Assembly: GCA_018001015.1 (NCBI GenBank)
Contig: JAGNIV010000016.1
Span: forward strand, 1-64,000
Direction of reading: 5' to 3'
Length of the DNA stretch: 64,000 bases
Source of the DNA: Phenylobacterium sp.
GTDB taxonomy: Bacteria > Pseudomonadota > Alphaproteobacteria > Caulobacterales > Caulobacteraceae
Below, piece after piece: positions 55,041 to 64,000 of the stretch (its first letter is position 1; the number at the start of each line of letters is the position of its first letter). The notes beneath the pieces were generated by a model, which saw only the letters and a list, made by a program, of their open reading frames with translations, ran no database searches and had not been told where the DNA came from. Position numbers and translations under genes: made by a program.

Positions 55041-55967
55041 GTGCTCGAGCCTGCGGTCATCATCCTCAGGCTTTTGCAGTTCGCAGGCGCGATGGTCCTT
55101 TTCGGATCATCGCTCTTCCTGATCTACGCCCTGCCCCGGGACGGCCCGGGATCGGGCGCGGAGCTGAGCTGGCCGCGAAAGGTTCTGGCCTGGTCAGCCA
55201 GTGTCGTGCTGGCGGCTAGTGTGGTGGGCCTCCTGGTCCACACGTCGATCCTCGCCGGATCGATCCGAGAGGGCATGACCGCGTCGTCTCTGTCGGCTGT
55301 GATGACGACCATGTCGATGGGGCCTTCGACGCTGATCCGGGCTGGCGCCGCGGCCCTGACGCTCGCCGCCCTGGCGCTGCGGGTCAGCCGCGCGACCTGG
55401 TGGCTCTGCGCCAGCCTGGGCGCCGTCATCTGCGCGAGCTTCGCTTGGATGGGTCATGGCGCCGCCACCGAGGGGGCGCCGGGACTGCTGCACCTGACCG
55501 CAGATATCCTTCACACGCTGGCCGCAGGCGCCTGGATCGGCGCACTCGTGGCGTTCTTCCTTCTGCTTCGACCTCGGGCGAAATCGGTCACTCTAGACAG
55601 CGTGCTGCACAGGGCCCTCCACGGCTTCGCCGGCGTCGGCACGGGCCTGGTCGCCGTGATTGTAGCCACCGGTTTGGCGAACAGCTGGTTCCTGGTCGGC
55701 CCCACCCGAATTTCCGGCCTCTGGACCACACCCTACGGCCAACTGCTGTCGCTAAAGCTTGTGCTGTTCGTCAGCATGCTGGCGCTTGCGGCCGCCAACC
55801 GCTTCCACCTGACGCCAGCGCTAGGCGCGGCCGTCGATGGCGGCGAGGCAAGCGGTCAGGCGCTCGACGCACTGCGCCGCAGCCTGGCGATCGAGACCGC
55901 GGTGTCATTTCTGGTGCTGGGCCTGGTAGCCTGGTTCGGCACCTTGGCCCCAGTCTCCGCCGGGTAG
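55041..55967 (+). CDS. copD: CopD-type copper membrane protein
   Basis: A 308-residue protein with eight predicted membrane segments and a GTG start. It has conserved family features such as AWMGHGAATEGAPGLLHLTADILHTLAAGAWIGALVAF (metal-site histidines, here in part) and a C-terminal AANRFHLTPAL. CopD acts with CopC in copper movement across the inner membrane. It is convergent with copB. Confidence 0.9.
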   Translation: MLEPAVIILRLLQFAGAMVLFGSSLFLIYALPRDGPGSGAELSWPRKVLAWSASVVLAASVVGLLVHTSILAGSIREGMTASSLSAVMTTMSMGPSTLIRAGAAALTLAALALRVSRATWWLCASLGAVICASFAWMGHGAATEGAPGLLHLTADILHTLAAGAWIGALVAFFLLLRPRAKSVTLDSVLHRALHGFAGVGTGLVAVIVATGLANSWFLVGPTRISGLWTTPYGQLLSLKLVLFVSMLALAAANRFHLTPALGAAVDGGEASGQALDALRRSLAIETAVSFLVLGLVAWFGTLAPVSAG

Positions 55968-55992
55968 TCACCGCCTCTCTCGTTCACGTGCG

Positions 55993-57174
55993 CTAGAAGA
56001 AGCTCCGAACACCGAACACGACACTCTTGTCCTCAACGGTGTCACCAAGAGCACGCGCGTAGTCGGCGGTCCGGCCGACCTTCCGCTCCCAGGAGACGCC
56101 GATGTAGGGCGCGAACTCGCGCCGGATCTCGTAACGAAGGCGAAGGCCGAGTTCGGCGTTTGACAGGCCTGACCCCGTGCCCGCGGCGCGGTCGTCCTGG
56201 GCCGCGAAATTCAGCTCGGCGCGGGGCTGGAGGATCCAGCGGTTGGTCAGCCGGAGATCGTAGCTGCCCTCCAGCCGTCCGAGCAGGTCGCCCTTGGTCG
56301 AGAGGAACGCCGCGCCCTCGACCTCGAACCAATAGGGCAACAGGGTCTCGAAGCCGACGGTGGCATAGGTGCGTCCCCGGGGCTCGAAGTCCTGACGCAT
56401 GCCAACCTGGACGTCGGTGTAGACGCCTACCGCGCGCGAATAAAGCGCCTGCAGCTCGGCGCTCTCGACACCTTCACCGGAGGTCCCCTCGCCTTCGGTC
56501 TTCAGGACGAGGCGGTTGATGTCGCCGCCGAACCAGGCCTCGCCTTCCCAGCGGTAGCCGTCAGCGCCCTTACGCGCCTGGTGTTCGGCGAGGCTGGCCA
56601 TGACCTTTGAGACCGGCATAGCGCCGTGCTCTTGGCGCAGTTGGGTCCGCGCCGCCGCCATGGCTTCCGGCGGGGAGTAGCGGTCCGCGGCGTGGTCGGC
56701 GGGGGGCGCCGGCGGGGGCGTCTTCGGGACCTCGATCTCGCTCAGCAGCGGCTGGCTGTCGGTAGAGCCCGGCATGACCATCTCCGGCATGGCGGCATGA
56801 TCCATAGGCGGCGCTCCGGGCGCCATTGTGTGCCCGGCATGCGGGTCGGGCGCGACGGGCGCCGTATGGCCAGCATGGGGATCGGCCGCGGAGGGCATCG
56901 TGTGCCCCGCGTGAGGGTCAGCCGCGGCAGGCATTGTGTGGCCAGCGTGGGGATCGACCGCCGGGGCTTTGGCGTGCCCGGCGTGGGGGTCCGCCGCCGC
57001 TGGCTTTGGCGCCGGTTTCCTGGTCCTGGCCGGTTTAGTCGGAGCCATTTTCGGGGTCGTCGTCGCAGTCCCCGGCATACTCATGCCGTGCATCTTCGAG
57101 TGATCCATCGGCTGGGCCAGGGCTGGCGCGGCCAGTACGAGCGGCATGAGTCCGATCAGAGCGAGACGGTTCAT
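55993..57174 (-). CDS. copB: CopB/PcoB-type outer-membrane copper protein
   Basis: A 393-residue protein with signal peptide (cut near APALAQP, residue 20). The N-terminal third is Met/His-rich and holds five repeats of a 12-residue unit starting DPHAGH (56812-56991). The C-terminal part is an outer-membrane beta-barrel (WEGEAWFGGDINRLVLKTEGEG, then ELGLRLRYEIRREFAPYIGVSW) ending in Phe-Phe. It binds or passes copper at the outer membrane together with the oxidase encoded upstream, which it overlaps by four bases. Confidence 0.92.
   Translation of the reverse strand: MNRLALIGLMPLVLAAPALAQPMDHSKMHGMSMPGTATTTPKMAPTKPARTRKPAPKPAAADPHAGHAKAPAVDPHAGHTMPAAADPHAGHTMPSAADPHAGHTAPVAPDPHAGHTMAPGAPPMDHAAMPEMVMPGSTDSQPLLSEIEVPKTPPPAPPADHAADRYSPPEAMAAARTQLRQEHGAMPVSKVMASLAEHQARKGADGYRWEGEAWFGGDINRLVLKTEGEGTSGEGVESAELQALYSRAVGVYTDVQVGMRQDFEPRGRTYATVGFETLLPYWFEVEGAAFLSTKGDLLGRLEGSYDLRLTNRWILQPRAELNFAAQDDRAAGTGSGLSNAELGLRLRYEIRREFAPYIGVSWERKVGRTADYARALGDTVEDKSVVFGVRSFF
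56812..56991 (-). repeat. Five 12-residue DPHAGH coding repeats in copB
   Basis: Five consecutive 36-base units encode DPHAGH followed by six variable residues (such as TMPAAA, TMPSAA, TAPVAP). Each adds two histidines and often a methionine, ligands for copper. In-frame gain or loss of units would tune metal capacity. Confidence 0.8.
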
Positions 57175-59009
57175 GCCGCACCTCCAGCGAGGGGCCGAAC
57201 GCTGAACACCTGAAACATGCCAGCATGCATGTGGTAGAGCATGTGGCAGTGGAAGGCCCAGTCGCCGGCGTCCGCTGTGAAGTCCCAGGATACCTTTCCC
57301 CCCGGCAGCACCGTCACCGTGTGCTTCCTCGGCCCGTGGCCGGCCGGCGCATGGGTCAGCTCGAAGAAGTGGCCATGCAGATGAATGGGGTGGGCCATCA
57401 TCGTGTCGTTGATCAAGGTCACCCGCACCCGCTCGCCCGCCTCGAAGGCGTAGGGCTGGGAAGTCTCGCTAAACTTCAGACCGTCGAACCCCCACATGAA
57501 CCGCTCCATGTTGCCGGTCAGGTGGATGTCCAGCGCGCGGGTCGGCGTTCGAAGGTCAGGGTTGGGGGTGAGGGCGAAGAGATCCTTGTAGACCAGCACC
57601 CGGTGACCCACGCTCTCGAGACCCTGACCAGGCTCGCCGGTGCGGTCGACCGGCAGGGGCGCGATCGACTGCACGCCAGGCCCCATCTTCACCTGCGGCG
57701 CAAACTGTGGGTCGCGCATGGACATTTCCATGCCGCCCATGTCGCCCATCACATCGGAGCCGCGCGGTTTTGGCGGCGCCATTCCAGGCGTCGCGGCCAT
57801 ACCCGGCATCGCCGCCATGTCGTGCCCCATGGCGGCATGGTCCATACCGGCCATGGCGTCGCCCGGTCCGCCTGTGGCCGGCGCGTGCATGGCGCTCATG
57901 TCCATGCCCATGTCCTTCATGGTCGAAAGTGGCCGCTGCCTCAGTGGCGGGACGGGCGCCGTCATGCCAGGACGGGGCGCGAGGGTCGCCCGGCCCATTC
58001 CCGAGCGATCCACCGCTTCGGCCACCAGGGTGAAGGCCGTGTCCTCCAAAGGCTGGACGATCACGTCATAGGTCTCGGCGTTGGCGATCTGGAACTCGTC
58101 CACCTCGACCGGCCGGACGTTCTGACCGTCCGCGGCCACGACGGTCATCTTCAGGCCCGGAATGCGCACGTTGAAGATCATCTGCGCCGCGGTGTTGATG
58201 AAGCGCAGGCGTACGCGTTCGCCCGGCGTGAACAGACCCGTCCAGTTGTCCGCCGGGCCGTGTCCGTTGATGAGAAAACTCAGAACCGCGCCGGTCACGT
58301 CTGAGATGTCGGTCGGGTCCATGAGCATCTTGGCCCACTCGGCCCGCTCCTGAAGCGTCTGGTCCTTACCAGCGAGGAGACTGGCGACGGTCTGCTTCTG
58401 ATAATTGAAGACCCCGCCCTGCTGCTTCATCCGTTTGAAGATCAGGTGGGGGTGCATGAAGCTGTAGTCGGAGAGCACGATGACGTGCTCTCGGTCGTAG
58501 CCCACCGGGTCGGGCTCGGCCGGGTCGATGATGATCGGCCCATAGTGGCCCTCGGCCTCCTGTAGGCCGGAGTGGCTATGGTACCAGTAGGTGCCGGACT
58601 GCTTGAGCGGGAACTCGTACACGAAGGTTTGGCCAGGCTTGATCCCGGGGAAGGTGACGCCTGGCACGCCATCCATCTGGAAGGGCACCAGCAAGCCGTG
58701 CCAGTGGATGGAGGTGTCTTCATGAAGGTTGTTGGTCACTGAGAGGCGAACCGTCTGCCCCTCTTTGAAGCGCAGCAGGGGCCCTGGCACGGTGCCGTTG
58801 ATTGTCACGGCGTGTCCGGTCCGGCCGTCCACCTTCAGTTCTGAATGTCCGATGCGCAGATCTACATTCGGCCCCATCAGGGTTGGCAAAGTCGGCGCGG
58901 CGCCAGGCGTCGCGCTTTGCGCCCACCCAGGCAGCAGAGAACTGAGCGCCAAACCGCCGCCGATCACGCTCGCGCCGCGCAAAAGCTGTCGCCGATCAAA
59001 ATCCTTCAT
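57171..59009 (-). CDS. copA: CopA/PcoA-type multicopper oxidase
   Basis: A 612-residue periplasmic Cu(I) oxidase from the ATG at 59009. The twin-arginine signal is DRRQLLRG. The copper sites are HWHGLL and WYHSHSG (type 2/3), HPIHLHGHFFEL and HCHMLYHMHAGM (types 1-3) in family order. A Met-rich stretch (about 360-440, MDMSAMH, MAGMDHAAMGHDMAAMPGM) binds extra copper. It overlaps copB by four bases as the first gene of the copAB operon. Confidence 0.94.
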   Translation of the reverse strand: MKDFDRRQLLRGASVIGGGLALSSLLPGWAQSATPGAAPTLPTLMGPNVDLRIGHSELKVDGRTGHAVTINGTVPGPLLRFKEGQTVRLSVTNNLHEDTSIHWHGLLVPFQMDGVPGVTFPGIKPGQTFVYEFPLKQSGTYWYHSHSGLQEAEGHYGPIIIDPAEPDPVGYDREHVIVLSDYSFMHPHLIFKRMKQQGGVFNYQKQTVASLLAGKDQTLQERAEWAKMLMDPTDISDVTGAVLSFLINGHGPADNWTGLFTPGERVRLRFINTAAQMIFNVRIPGLKMTVVAADGQNVRPVEVDEFQIANAETYDVIVQPLEDTAFTLVAEAVDRSGMGRATLAPRPGMTAPVPPLRQRPLSTMKDMGMDMSAMHAPATGGPGDAMAGMDHAAMGHDMAAMPGMAATPGMAPPKPRGSDVMGDMGGMEMSMRDPQFAPQVKMGPGVQSIAPLPVDRTGEPGQGLESVGHRVLVYKDLFALTPNPDLRTPTRALDIHLTGNMERFMWGFDGLKFSETSQPYAFEAGERVRVTLINDTMMAHPIHLHGHFFELTHAPAGHGPRKHTVTVLPGGKVSWDFTADAGDWAFHCHMLYHMHAGMFQVFSVRPLAGGAA

Positions 59010-59145
59010 GACGGTCCGAGGTCCCATGAGAACAGGTGTCGCCGGGATGAACCGGCGCATTTCCAGGAGTACGCGCGAGGCCGGCCAAGGCCCTCATGAC
59101 ACCGGCAAAAAGCGAACGTCGCGGTCAAGAGGCGGCTAACCACGC

Positions 59146-61485
59146 TCAAAGCCTGACGGCCCGGAGCCGAAGGGCGTTTGTGATGACGCTCACTGACGAC
59201 AACGCCATGGCCGCAGCGGCGATCTGGGGCGACAGTAGCCAGCCGAACACCGGATAGAGCACGCCTGCGGCGACTGGGACTCCGGCCACGTTGTAAATGA
59301 AGGCGAACACCAGGTTCTGGCGGATGTTGCGCATCACAGTGCGCGAAAGGCGCCTGGCGCGGACCAGACCCTGCAGATCGCCCTTCAGCAGGGTCACCCC
59401 TGCACTCTCGATCGCCACGTCGGACCCCGCGCCCATCGCAACGCCGACGTCAGCGGCGGCTAGGGCCGGAGCGTCATTGACCCCATCACCCGCCATGGCC
59501 ACGACCCGGCCTTCCGCGCGCAGCTTCTGCACCACCTTGGCCTTGTCTTGCGGCAACACCTCCGCCTCCACCTCTTCGATGCCCAGCTTCCTGGCGACCG
59601 CAAGAGCCGTGGTGCGGTTGTCGCCGGTCATCATCACCAGCCGGACGCCATCGGCCAGTAGCGCCCGCACCGCCTCCGGCGAGGTCGGCTTGATGGGGTC
59701 GGCGATCCCGAGGACGCCCGCCAGCTGTCCGTCAATCGCGACGAAGACGGCCGTCGTCCCATCCTGGCGTAGAGCCTCGGCCTCAGTCAGCAACGGGCCC
59801 AGATCGACGCCCTGCTCGGCCATCAGCGGAGCGCCGCCGAGCACGACGTTCTTGCCGTCCACATTGCCGATCACGCCCCGGCCAACTGGAGAGTCGAAGT
59901 CGGCGGCCTCCGACAGCAAAAGGCCGCGTTCCTTGGCGGCGCGCAGCACGGCGTCGGCGAGCGGATGCTCGCTGCCGCGCTCGAGGCTGGCCGCGAGCCG
60001 AAGGAGGTCACCTTCTTCGATGCCCGCGATTGTCATGATGGCGGTGACGGCCGGTCGCCCCTCAGTCAGGGTGCCGGTCTTGTCGATCACCAGGGTATCC
60101 ACCTTCTCGAAACGCTCGAGGGCCTCGGCGTTCTTGATCAGCACACCCTCGCGGGCGCCGCGGCCGACACCGACCATGATCGACATGGGCGTCGCCAAGC
60201 CGAGCGCGCAGGGGCAGGCGATGATCAACACCGACACCGCCGCTACCAGTGCATAGGCGAAGCGCGGCTCGGGACCGACCAGCGCCCACATCAGGCCTGC
60301 GAGTAGCGCGACGGCGATGACCGCGGGCACGAACCACCCGGCCACAGTGTCGGCCAGTCGCTGGATCGGCGCGCGGCTGCGCTGCGCCTCGGCGACCATC
60401 TGAACGATGCGCGACAACAGCGTGTCGGCGCCCACCTTCTCGGCCCTCATGATGAATGAGCCGGTCTTGTTCAGGGAGCCGGCGATGACCTTGCCTTCGG
60501 CCTCCTTGGTCACCGGCATGGACTCGCCGGTGACCAGGGACTCGTCGATCGAGGCACGGCCTTCGGTCAGGGCGCCGTCCACGGGGATCTTCTCGCCGGG
60601 CCGCACACGAAGGCGGTCGCCGACCTGGATCAGGTCGAGGGTGACCTCCTCGTCGGTTCCGTCCTCACGGATGCGGCGCGCGGTTTTGGGCGCGAGGTTG
60701 AGCAGGGCCTTGATCGCGCCGGAGGTCTGCTCCCGGGCGCGCAGTTCCAGCACCTGACCCAGCAGCACCAGCACAGTGATGACCGCGGCCGCCTCGAAAT
60801 AAACCGGCACGGCGCCGGACATGTCACGGAAAGCGGGCGGGAACAGCCCAGGCGCCAGCACCGCGGCCACGCTGTAGACCCAGGCGACACCTACCCCCAT
60901 GGCGATTAGCGTGAACATGTTGAGGTGACGAGTGACGAGCGACGTCCAGCCACGCTGGAAGAAGGGCCAGCCGGCCCACAGCACCACCGGCGTCGCCAGC
61001 GCGAACTGAATCCAGTGCGACGTGTGCGAGCTGACCAATCCCATCAGGCCCGGCAGGTGTCCGCCCATCTCCAGGACGAACACTGGCACGGCCAGCACGA
61101 GGCCGACCCAGAAGCGCCGGCTCATATCAGCCAGTTCAGGATTTGGACCGCTGTCGGCAGTCACCGTCTCCGGCTCCAGGGCCATGCCGCAGATCGGGCA
61201 GGACCCTGGACCGACCTGGCGGATCTCGGGATGCATTGGGCAGGTGTAGATCGCGCCGGGGTTCGCTGGCGGCTGCGCGGCGGCCGTTGGCTTAAGGTAA
61301 CGAACCGGATCGGCCTGGAACTTGGTGCGGCATCCGGCGGAGCAGAAGTGGAAGTCGTGTCCGCCATGCTCGGCGTGATGGGGCGTCGTCAAGGGATCGA
61401 CCGTCATCCCGCACACAGGATCGATCACCTTCGAACCCGGCTCAGCAGATTGGAGGTGCGCGTGGTGTTGATGATCGGAACTCAT
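59146..61485 (-). CDS. copP: Copper P1B-type ATPase with YHS and heavy-metal N-domain
   Basis: A 779-residue exporter from the ATG at 61485 (AGAGG six bases upstream); the frame is open much further but only antisense to csoR. Its N-terminus is not a CxxC domain but a YHS-type one ([19 protein letters not shown]), followed by [19 protein letters not shown]. The membrane site is CPC ([12 protein letters not shown]), with [11 protein letters not shown] and [10 protein letters not shown]. It pumps Cu(I) out of the cytoplasm. It shares a divergent promoter region with csoR. The symbol is my choice for a second CopA-like protein. Confidence 0.9.
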   Translation of the reverse strand: MSSDHQHHAHLQSAEPGSKVIDPVCGMTVDPLTTPHHAEHGGHDFHFCSAGCRTKFQADPVRYLKPTAAAQPPANPGAIYTCPMHPEIRQVGPGSCPICGMALEPETVTADSGPNPELADMSRRFWVGLVLAVPVFVLEMGGHLPGLMGLVSSHTSHWIQFALATPVVLWAGWPFFQRGWTSLVTRHLNMFTLIAMGVGVAWVYSVAAVLAPGLFPPAFRDMSGAVPVYFEAAAVITVLVLLGQVLELRAREQTSGAIKALLNLAPKTARRIREDGTDEEVTLDLIQVGDRLRVRPGEKIPVDGALTEGRASIDESLVTGESMPVTKEAEGKVIAGSLNKTGSFIMRAEKVGADTLLSRIVQMVAEAQRSRAPIQRLADTVAGWFVPAVIAVALLAGLMWALVGPEPRFAYALVAAVSVLIIACPCALGLATPMSIMVGVGRGAREGVLIKNAEALERFEKVDTLVIDKTGTLTEGRPAVTAIMTIAGIEEGDLLRLAASLERGSEHPLADAVLRAAKERGLLLSEAADFDSPVGRGVIGNVDGKNVVLGGAPLMAEQGVDLGPLLTEAEALRQDGTTAVFVAIDGQLAGVLGIADPIKPTSPEAVRALLADGVRLVMMTGDNRTTALAVARKLGIEEVEAEVLPQDKAKVVQKLRAEGRVVAMAGDGVNDAPALAAADVGVAMGAGSDVAIESAGVTLLKGDLQGLVRARRLSRTVMRNIRQNLVFAFIYNVAGVPVAAGVLYPVFGWLLSPQIAAAAMALSSVSVITNALRLRAVRL

Positions 61486-61532
61486 CGCAAGCCTCTTTGC
61501 TGGACGCCCGCGCGGCGCTGAGGGATATTTAT

Positions 61533-61574
61533 ATACCCCTGTAGGGTATTTCAACCCATGCCCTCCAGGGGTAT
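61533..61574. promoter_or_regulatory. Two tandem CsoR-like operators
   Basis: Site 1 is ATACCC-CTGTA-GGGTAT (61533-61549, perfect); site 2 is ATGCCC-TCCAG-GGGTAT (61558-61574, 5 of 6 matched). Their centres are 25 bases apart. They fill the gap between the divergent copper ATPase and csoR, and match the G/C-tract palindromes bound by CsoR. Confidence 0.8.
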
Positions 61575-61599
61575 ATATGAAACGTACGGAGGACCGACA

Positions 61600-61872
61600 T
61601 TGATCCAGGACAACAAACCCAAGCTGCTGAACCGGCTCAATCGGATCGAGGGGCAGGTGCGCGGCATTTCGCGCATGGTCGAAGACGACCGCTACTGCAT
61701 CGATGTCTTGACCCAGATTCAGGCCGTACGCGCAGCGCTGGGAAAGGTGGAAAGCGAGATGCTGAAAGCCCACCTCGACCACTGCATCGAGAGCGCCATT
61801 GTCAGCGGCGATACCCAGCAGCAGCGCCAGAAGGCGTCTGAGTTGATCGCCCTGCTTGAGCGGACCCGTTGA
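61600..61872 (+). CDS. csoR: CsoR-family copper-sensing repressor
   Basis: A 90-residue all-helical repressor. The start is a TTG at 61600, chosen because GGAGG ends seven bases upstream and upstream codons cross operator site 2. The copper ligands are C33, H58 and C62, with the CsoR spacing (C-x24-H-x3-C). Copper binding should release it from the two operators and induce the ATPase and itself. Confidence 0.9.
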   Translation: MIQDNKPKLLNRLNRIEGQVRGISRMVEDDRYCIDVLTQIQAVRAALGKVESEMLKAHLDHCIESAIVSGDTQQQRQKASELIALLERTR

Positions 61873-61982
61873 GCTTTGCCACCGGGGGCTAGTAACCAGC
61901 CTTCTTCCGCGCCCCGTTTCAGCTTGCGGGATCGGGCGCGCGTCCTTCGTATAGTCAGTAGGCTGCGGCAAAGGACACGGCG

Positions 61983-62273
61983 ATGCGGGACGACCTGGAC
62001 CATCTCATCTCGCGGTTGGCGGACGGCAGACCGGACCGGTCACTGGCCGGTTTCGAGCATGCCGTCCTGCAAGGCGTCGCGAGGCGTCGCGAGGACATTC
62101 AGGCCGCACGGGCCATGGCCCCTGTCCGGGTGGTTTCCATCGGCGTGGCGCTGGCCATCGGCGTGACGACAGGCGGTATCGCCGCGGCGAGCACCCTCAC
62201 GCAACCACCGCAGGTCAGCCCATTCTCGACGGCGGCGCATCTCGCCCCCTCGACCCTGCTTGAGGGTGAGTAA
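61983..62273 (+). CDS. cnrY: CnrY-like anti-sigma factor
   Basis: A 96-residue protein with a cytoplasmic N-terminal half ([24 protein letters not shown]) and one membrane segment (about 48-70, [20 protein letters not shown]). This is the size and layout of CnrY, the membrane anti-sigma factor that holds CnrH. It overlaps the sensor gene by one base (TAATG), so the three genes form one unit. Identity rests mainly on position and layout, since CnrY proteins are poorly conserved. Confidence 0.65.
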   Translation: MRDDLDHLISRLADGRPDRSLAGFEHAVLQGVARRREDIQAARAMAPVRVVSIGVALAIGVTTGGIAAASTLTQPPQVSPFSTAAHLAPSTLLEGE

Positions 62274-62713
62274 TGCCGCCTACGCGAGGCCTGCTGCTGA
62301 CCATCCTGCTGTCCGTCGTCGCAGCGGCGGTGGGCGCCTGGGGCGGCGCACGCTACGTGGTCGGCCAGGTGCATCAGCCGGCATCGCTGCACCAGACGAT
62401 GCACACGAGCCTCAACCTGACGGCAGAGCAAGACCGGCGGATCGGCGGCCTGGAGCGCGACTATGCCGTCCGCCGTCATGCGCTCGAAGCTGAAATGCGG
62501 GCCGCGAACGCCGATCTTGCTCAGGCAATTCAGGCAAACCACGCCTATTCGCCGGCCGTGCAGCAGGCGATCGACCGATCTCACCACGCGATGAGCGAGC
62601 TACAGAAGCAGAGCATCCTGCACGTGCTGGCGATGCGTCAGGTTCTTACCTCCGAACAGACCGCACGTTTTGACGACACAGTCGTAAAGGCGCTCACCGA
62701 AGACCCGTCGTGA
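62273..62713 (+). CDS. cnrX: CnrX-like periplasmic Ni/Co sensor
   Basis: A 146-residue protein with one N-terminal membrane anchor (about 7-25) and a periplasmic helical hairpin. Residues H40, H44 (LHQTMH), E61 (GLERDY), H117 and M121 (HVLAM) match the CnrX metal ligands H42, H46, E63, H119 and M123, each shifted by two. CnrX senses Co or Ni and passes the signal to CnrY. It is in the same operon as cnrY and the sigma factor. Metal specificity in this organism is not proven. Confidence 0.85.
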   Translation: MPPTRGLLLTILLSVVAAAVGAWGGARYVVGQVHQPASLHQTMHTSLNLTAEQDRRIGGLERDYAVRRHALEAEMRAANADLAQAIQANHAYSPAVQQAIDRSHHAMSELQKQSILHVLAMRQVLTSEQTARFDDTVVKALTEDPS

Positions 62714-63318
62714 GTGACGCCGCAGATCGATCCGATGCGGAGCTGGCGACAGCGGCTGCGACGGGCGATGAGCGCGCCTATGCGATCTTGGTCGGCCGCC
62801 ACAAGGAGCCCTTATACCGGCTTCTCCGTCGCTACCTCGGGGACGCCGACGAAGCCTATGAGGCGGCGCACGAGGCCTTCATCGCGGCGTGGAGCGCCTT
62901 GGTGCGCTATGACCCGGAGCGCCCCTTCGGCGCCTGGCTACGGACCATCGCCATCAACAAGGCCCGTGATCGTGGGCGTCGGATCGCCGTGCGGCGGCTG
63001 ATCTTCGGATCCCGGTCCTTTGAAGACAGCGAGGCGCAGGTCCGCCCGGACGCGGCCCTCTCAGCCGACGAAGCTATGATCGAGCATGAACAGCTCGGGG
63101 AATTGGACCGCGCCATCGCCCGCCTGCCCTTGGCTCTGCGGGCGCCGCTGATCCTTACCGCGATCGAAGGGCTTCCACAGCAGGAAGCCGGCGAAATCCT
63201 CGGGATCAGCGCCAAGAGCGTCGAGACCCGCGTCTACCGCGCGCGCAAGCTCCTCGCGCGGGCCCTCGACCGCAGTCTGCGACCGGGCAGGTCATCACCA
63301 AGGTCGCCGATCACGTAA
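62710..63318 (+). CDS. cnrH: ECF sigma factor (CnrH-like)
   Basis: A 202-residue ECF sigma factor with a GTG start overlapping the cnrX stop by four bases. Region 2 (DEAYEAAHEAFIAAWSALVRYD, FGAWLRTIAINKARDRGRR) and region 4 (LPLALRAPLILTAIEGLPQQEAGEILGISAKSVETRVYRARKLL, in part) are complete. It would be held by the CnrY-like protein and released when the sensor binds metal. Its targets are not obvious from this window. It overlaps the convergent last gene by eight bases. Confidence 0.9.
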   Translation: MSDAADRSDAELATAAATGDERAYAILVGRHKEPLYRLLRRYLGDADEAYEAAHEAFIAAWSALVRYDPERPFGAWLRTIAINKARDRGRRIAVRRLIFGSRSFEDSEAQVRPDAALSADEAMIEHEQLGELDRAIARLPLALRAPLILTAIEGLPQQEAGEILGISAKSVETRVYRARKLLARALDRSLRPGRSSPRSPIT

Positions 63319-64000
63319 TAAAGACCGGTGCAAACCCGCCGCCAGGCGTCCTGAAATTCGTGGTCTGGCCTTGATAGACCCGCGCCGCGGTCAGGAGCGG
63401 CGAGCCCTTGTAGGTGTAGAGGCGCACGTCCAGCTTGAGCGCCTTGATCTCGCCGTCAATCCGGATCCGGCGTTCGCTCGGGGCGGCCAGTTCCTGGGCT
63501 ATGTAGCCGCCCTGCTGAACTTCCTCCCAGACGCCACGGGTCATCTTGTCGCCGCGGTAGACCGCCTTGCCGCCGTGGCCGCCCGCCGGCTTGAAGAAGT
63601 AGCGCTTCCGAGCCGACCACAGCTCATCCGCGTTCCTGGCCGTCACCATCACCGTGCGCGGGATGGCCGAAAGGCTTCGCCGCTGATCGGGCGTCAACTC
63701 AAAGGCGCTGGCAGCGACCGGATCCGACAGAAGGGTCAGGTTCCGTTTATCAGCGAAGAGCGCGTGGTTGCGGGGGCCAGGGGTCAGTACGACGGCCCCG
63801 GCGAGATACGCCTCATGCAGGGATTCATGACCCGCATCAGTCAGCGCGAAATCGACCAGGCGGTTGTAGACGAGATCGACCGTCTCGCCCTCGTACCGCA
63901 AGAGACCGTCGGCGAAGTGAAGCTCACCGGGATCGACGATCCATGCCTTCAAGCCGTGGCGCTCGAAGAATCGCTGAGCCAGCAGAAATTCAGGAAACAA
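63311..64000 (-). CDS. Partial ATP-grasp-like protein, cut by the window edge
   Basis: The last 229 residues of a gene that begins right of the window. The apparent TTG start at the very edge is probably an internal codon. Sequence such as RYFFKPAGGHGGKAVYRGDK (a Lys and Gly-rich loop), YIAQELAAPSERRI and IKALKLDVRLYTYKG resembles the nucleotide-binding part of ATP-grasp enzymes, including circularly permuted ones. Substrate unknown. It is convergent with the sigma factor and probably chromosomal. Confidence 0.5.
   Translation of the reverse strand: MFPEFLLAQRFFERHGLKAWIVDPGELHFADGLLRYEGETVDLVYNRLVDFALTDAGHESLHEAYLAGAVVLTPGPRNHALFADKRNLTLLSDPVAASAFELTPDQRRSLSAIPRTVMVTARNADELWSARKRYFFKPAGGHGGKAVYRGDKMTRGVWEEVQQGGYIAQELAAPSERRIRIDGEIKALKLDVRLYTYKGSPLLTAARVYQGQTTNFRTPGGGFAPVFIT

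Noticed and set aside
56812-56991. Regular repeats considered as a CRISPR array
   Set aside because: The 36-base units have no spacers and are in-frame coding repeats of copB.
61486-61971. N-terminal extension of the copper ATPase frame
   Set aside because: It is antisense to csoR and covers the operators; the ATG at 61485 has a ribosome site and starts the YHS-containing protein.

Overview
The window is high-GC DNA with dense genes, frequent 4-bp ATGA overlaps, GTG/TTG starts and alphaproteobacterial gene families. It most resembles Caulobacterales (Caulobacter, Phenylobacterium or Brevundimonas); this is inferred from gene content, not from a marker gene. It joins part of a conjugative element (integrative element or plasmid) to a long metal-resistance region. 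No rRNA, tRNA, CRISPR array, insertion sequence, integrase, relaxase or replication gene was recognised.

Region 1 (0-7.4 kb) is the element's maintenance backbone, read leftwards: a large ParB-family protein, a DUF736 protein and an ArdC-type antirestriction protein, each followed by a strong GC-rich hairpin. They are followed by a zero-gap pair coding for a TOPRIM-domain protein and a DUF3800 protein. Perfect palindromes lie on both sides of parB.

Region 2 (7.4-18.3 kb) sits between the maintenance and transfer modules and looks like a defence-type cargo cassette. It holds a PD-(D/E)xK-like protein with a 1246-residue protein, a HEPN-like protein with a MerR-like regulator, and a NERD-nuclease/P-loop protein with a second HEPN-like protein carrying an Rx4H motif. 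None matches a named system that I recognise.

Region 3 (18.3-31.5 kb) is a complete VirB/VirD4 type IV secretion operon read leftwards (virB1, 2, 3, 4, 5, eexN, virB6, a virB7-like lipoprotein, virB8, 9, 10, 11, virD4, then an LPD7 protein). A LuxR-type regulator lies upstream and a Cro/CI-type regulator is divergent.

Region 4 (31.7-42.5 kb) handles zinc, cadmium and cobalt: a CadA P-type ATPase, a leftward operon (small exported Cys/His protein, czcC, czcB, czcA, DUF190, CDF transporter, exported protein) and a divergent CadR/ZntR regulator. The cadA promoter and the czc promoter share almost the same MerR-type operator, so CadR probably controls both.

Region 5 (42.6-47.6 kb) mixes envelope-type enzymes (a CelD/BcsL-like GNAT and an acyltransferase-3 protein) with an RcnA nickel/cobalt exporter and an unusual RcnR-like regulator that lacks the family cysteine.

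Region 6 (47.7-61.9 kb) is for copper and silver: a cusCBA-cusF operon, copC-copD, copA(multicopper oxidase)-copB, and a copper P-type ATPase divergent from CsoR across two tandem CsoR-like palindromes.

Region 7 (62-64 kb) is a cnrYXH-like ECF sigma-factor system whose sensor keeps all five CnrX metal ligands at a constant offset. It ends against a truncated ATP-grasp-like gene at the window edge.
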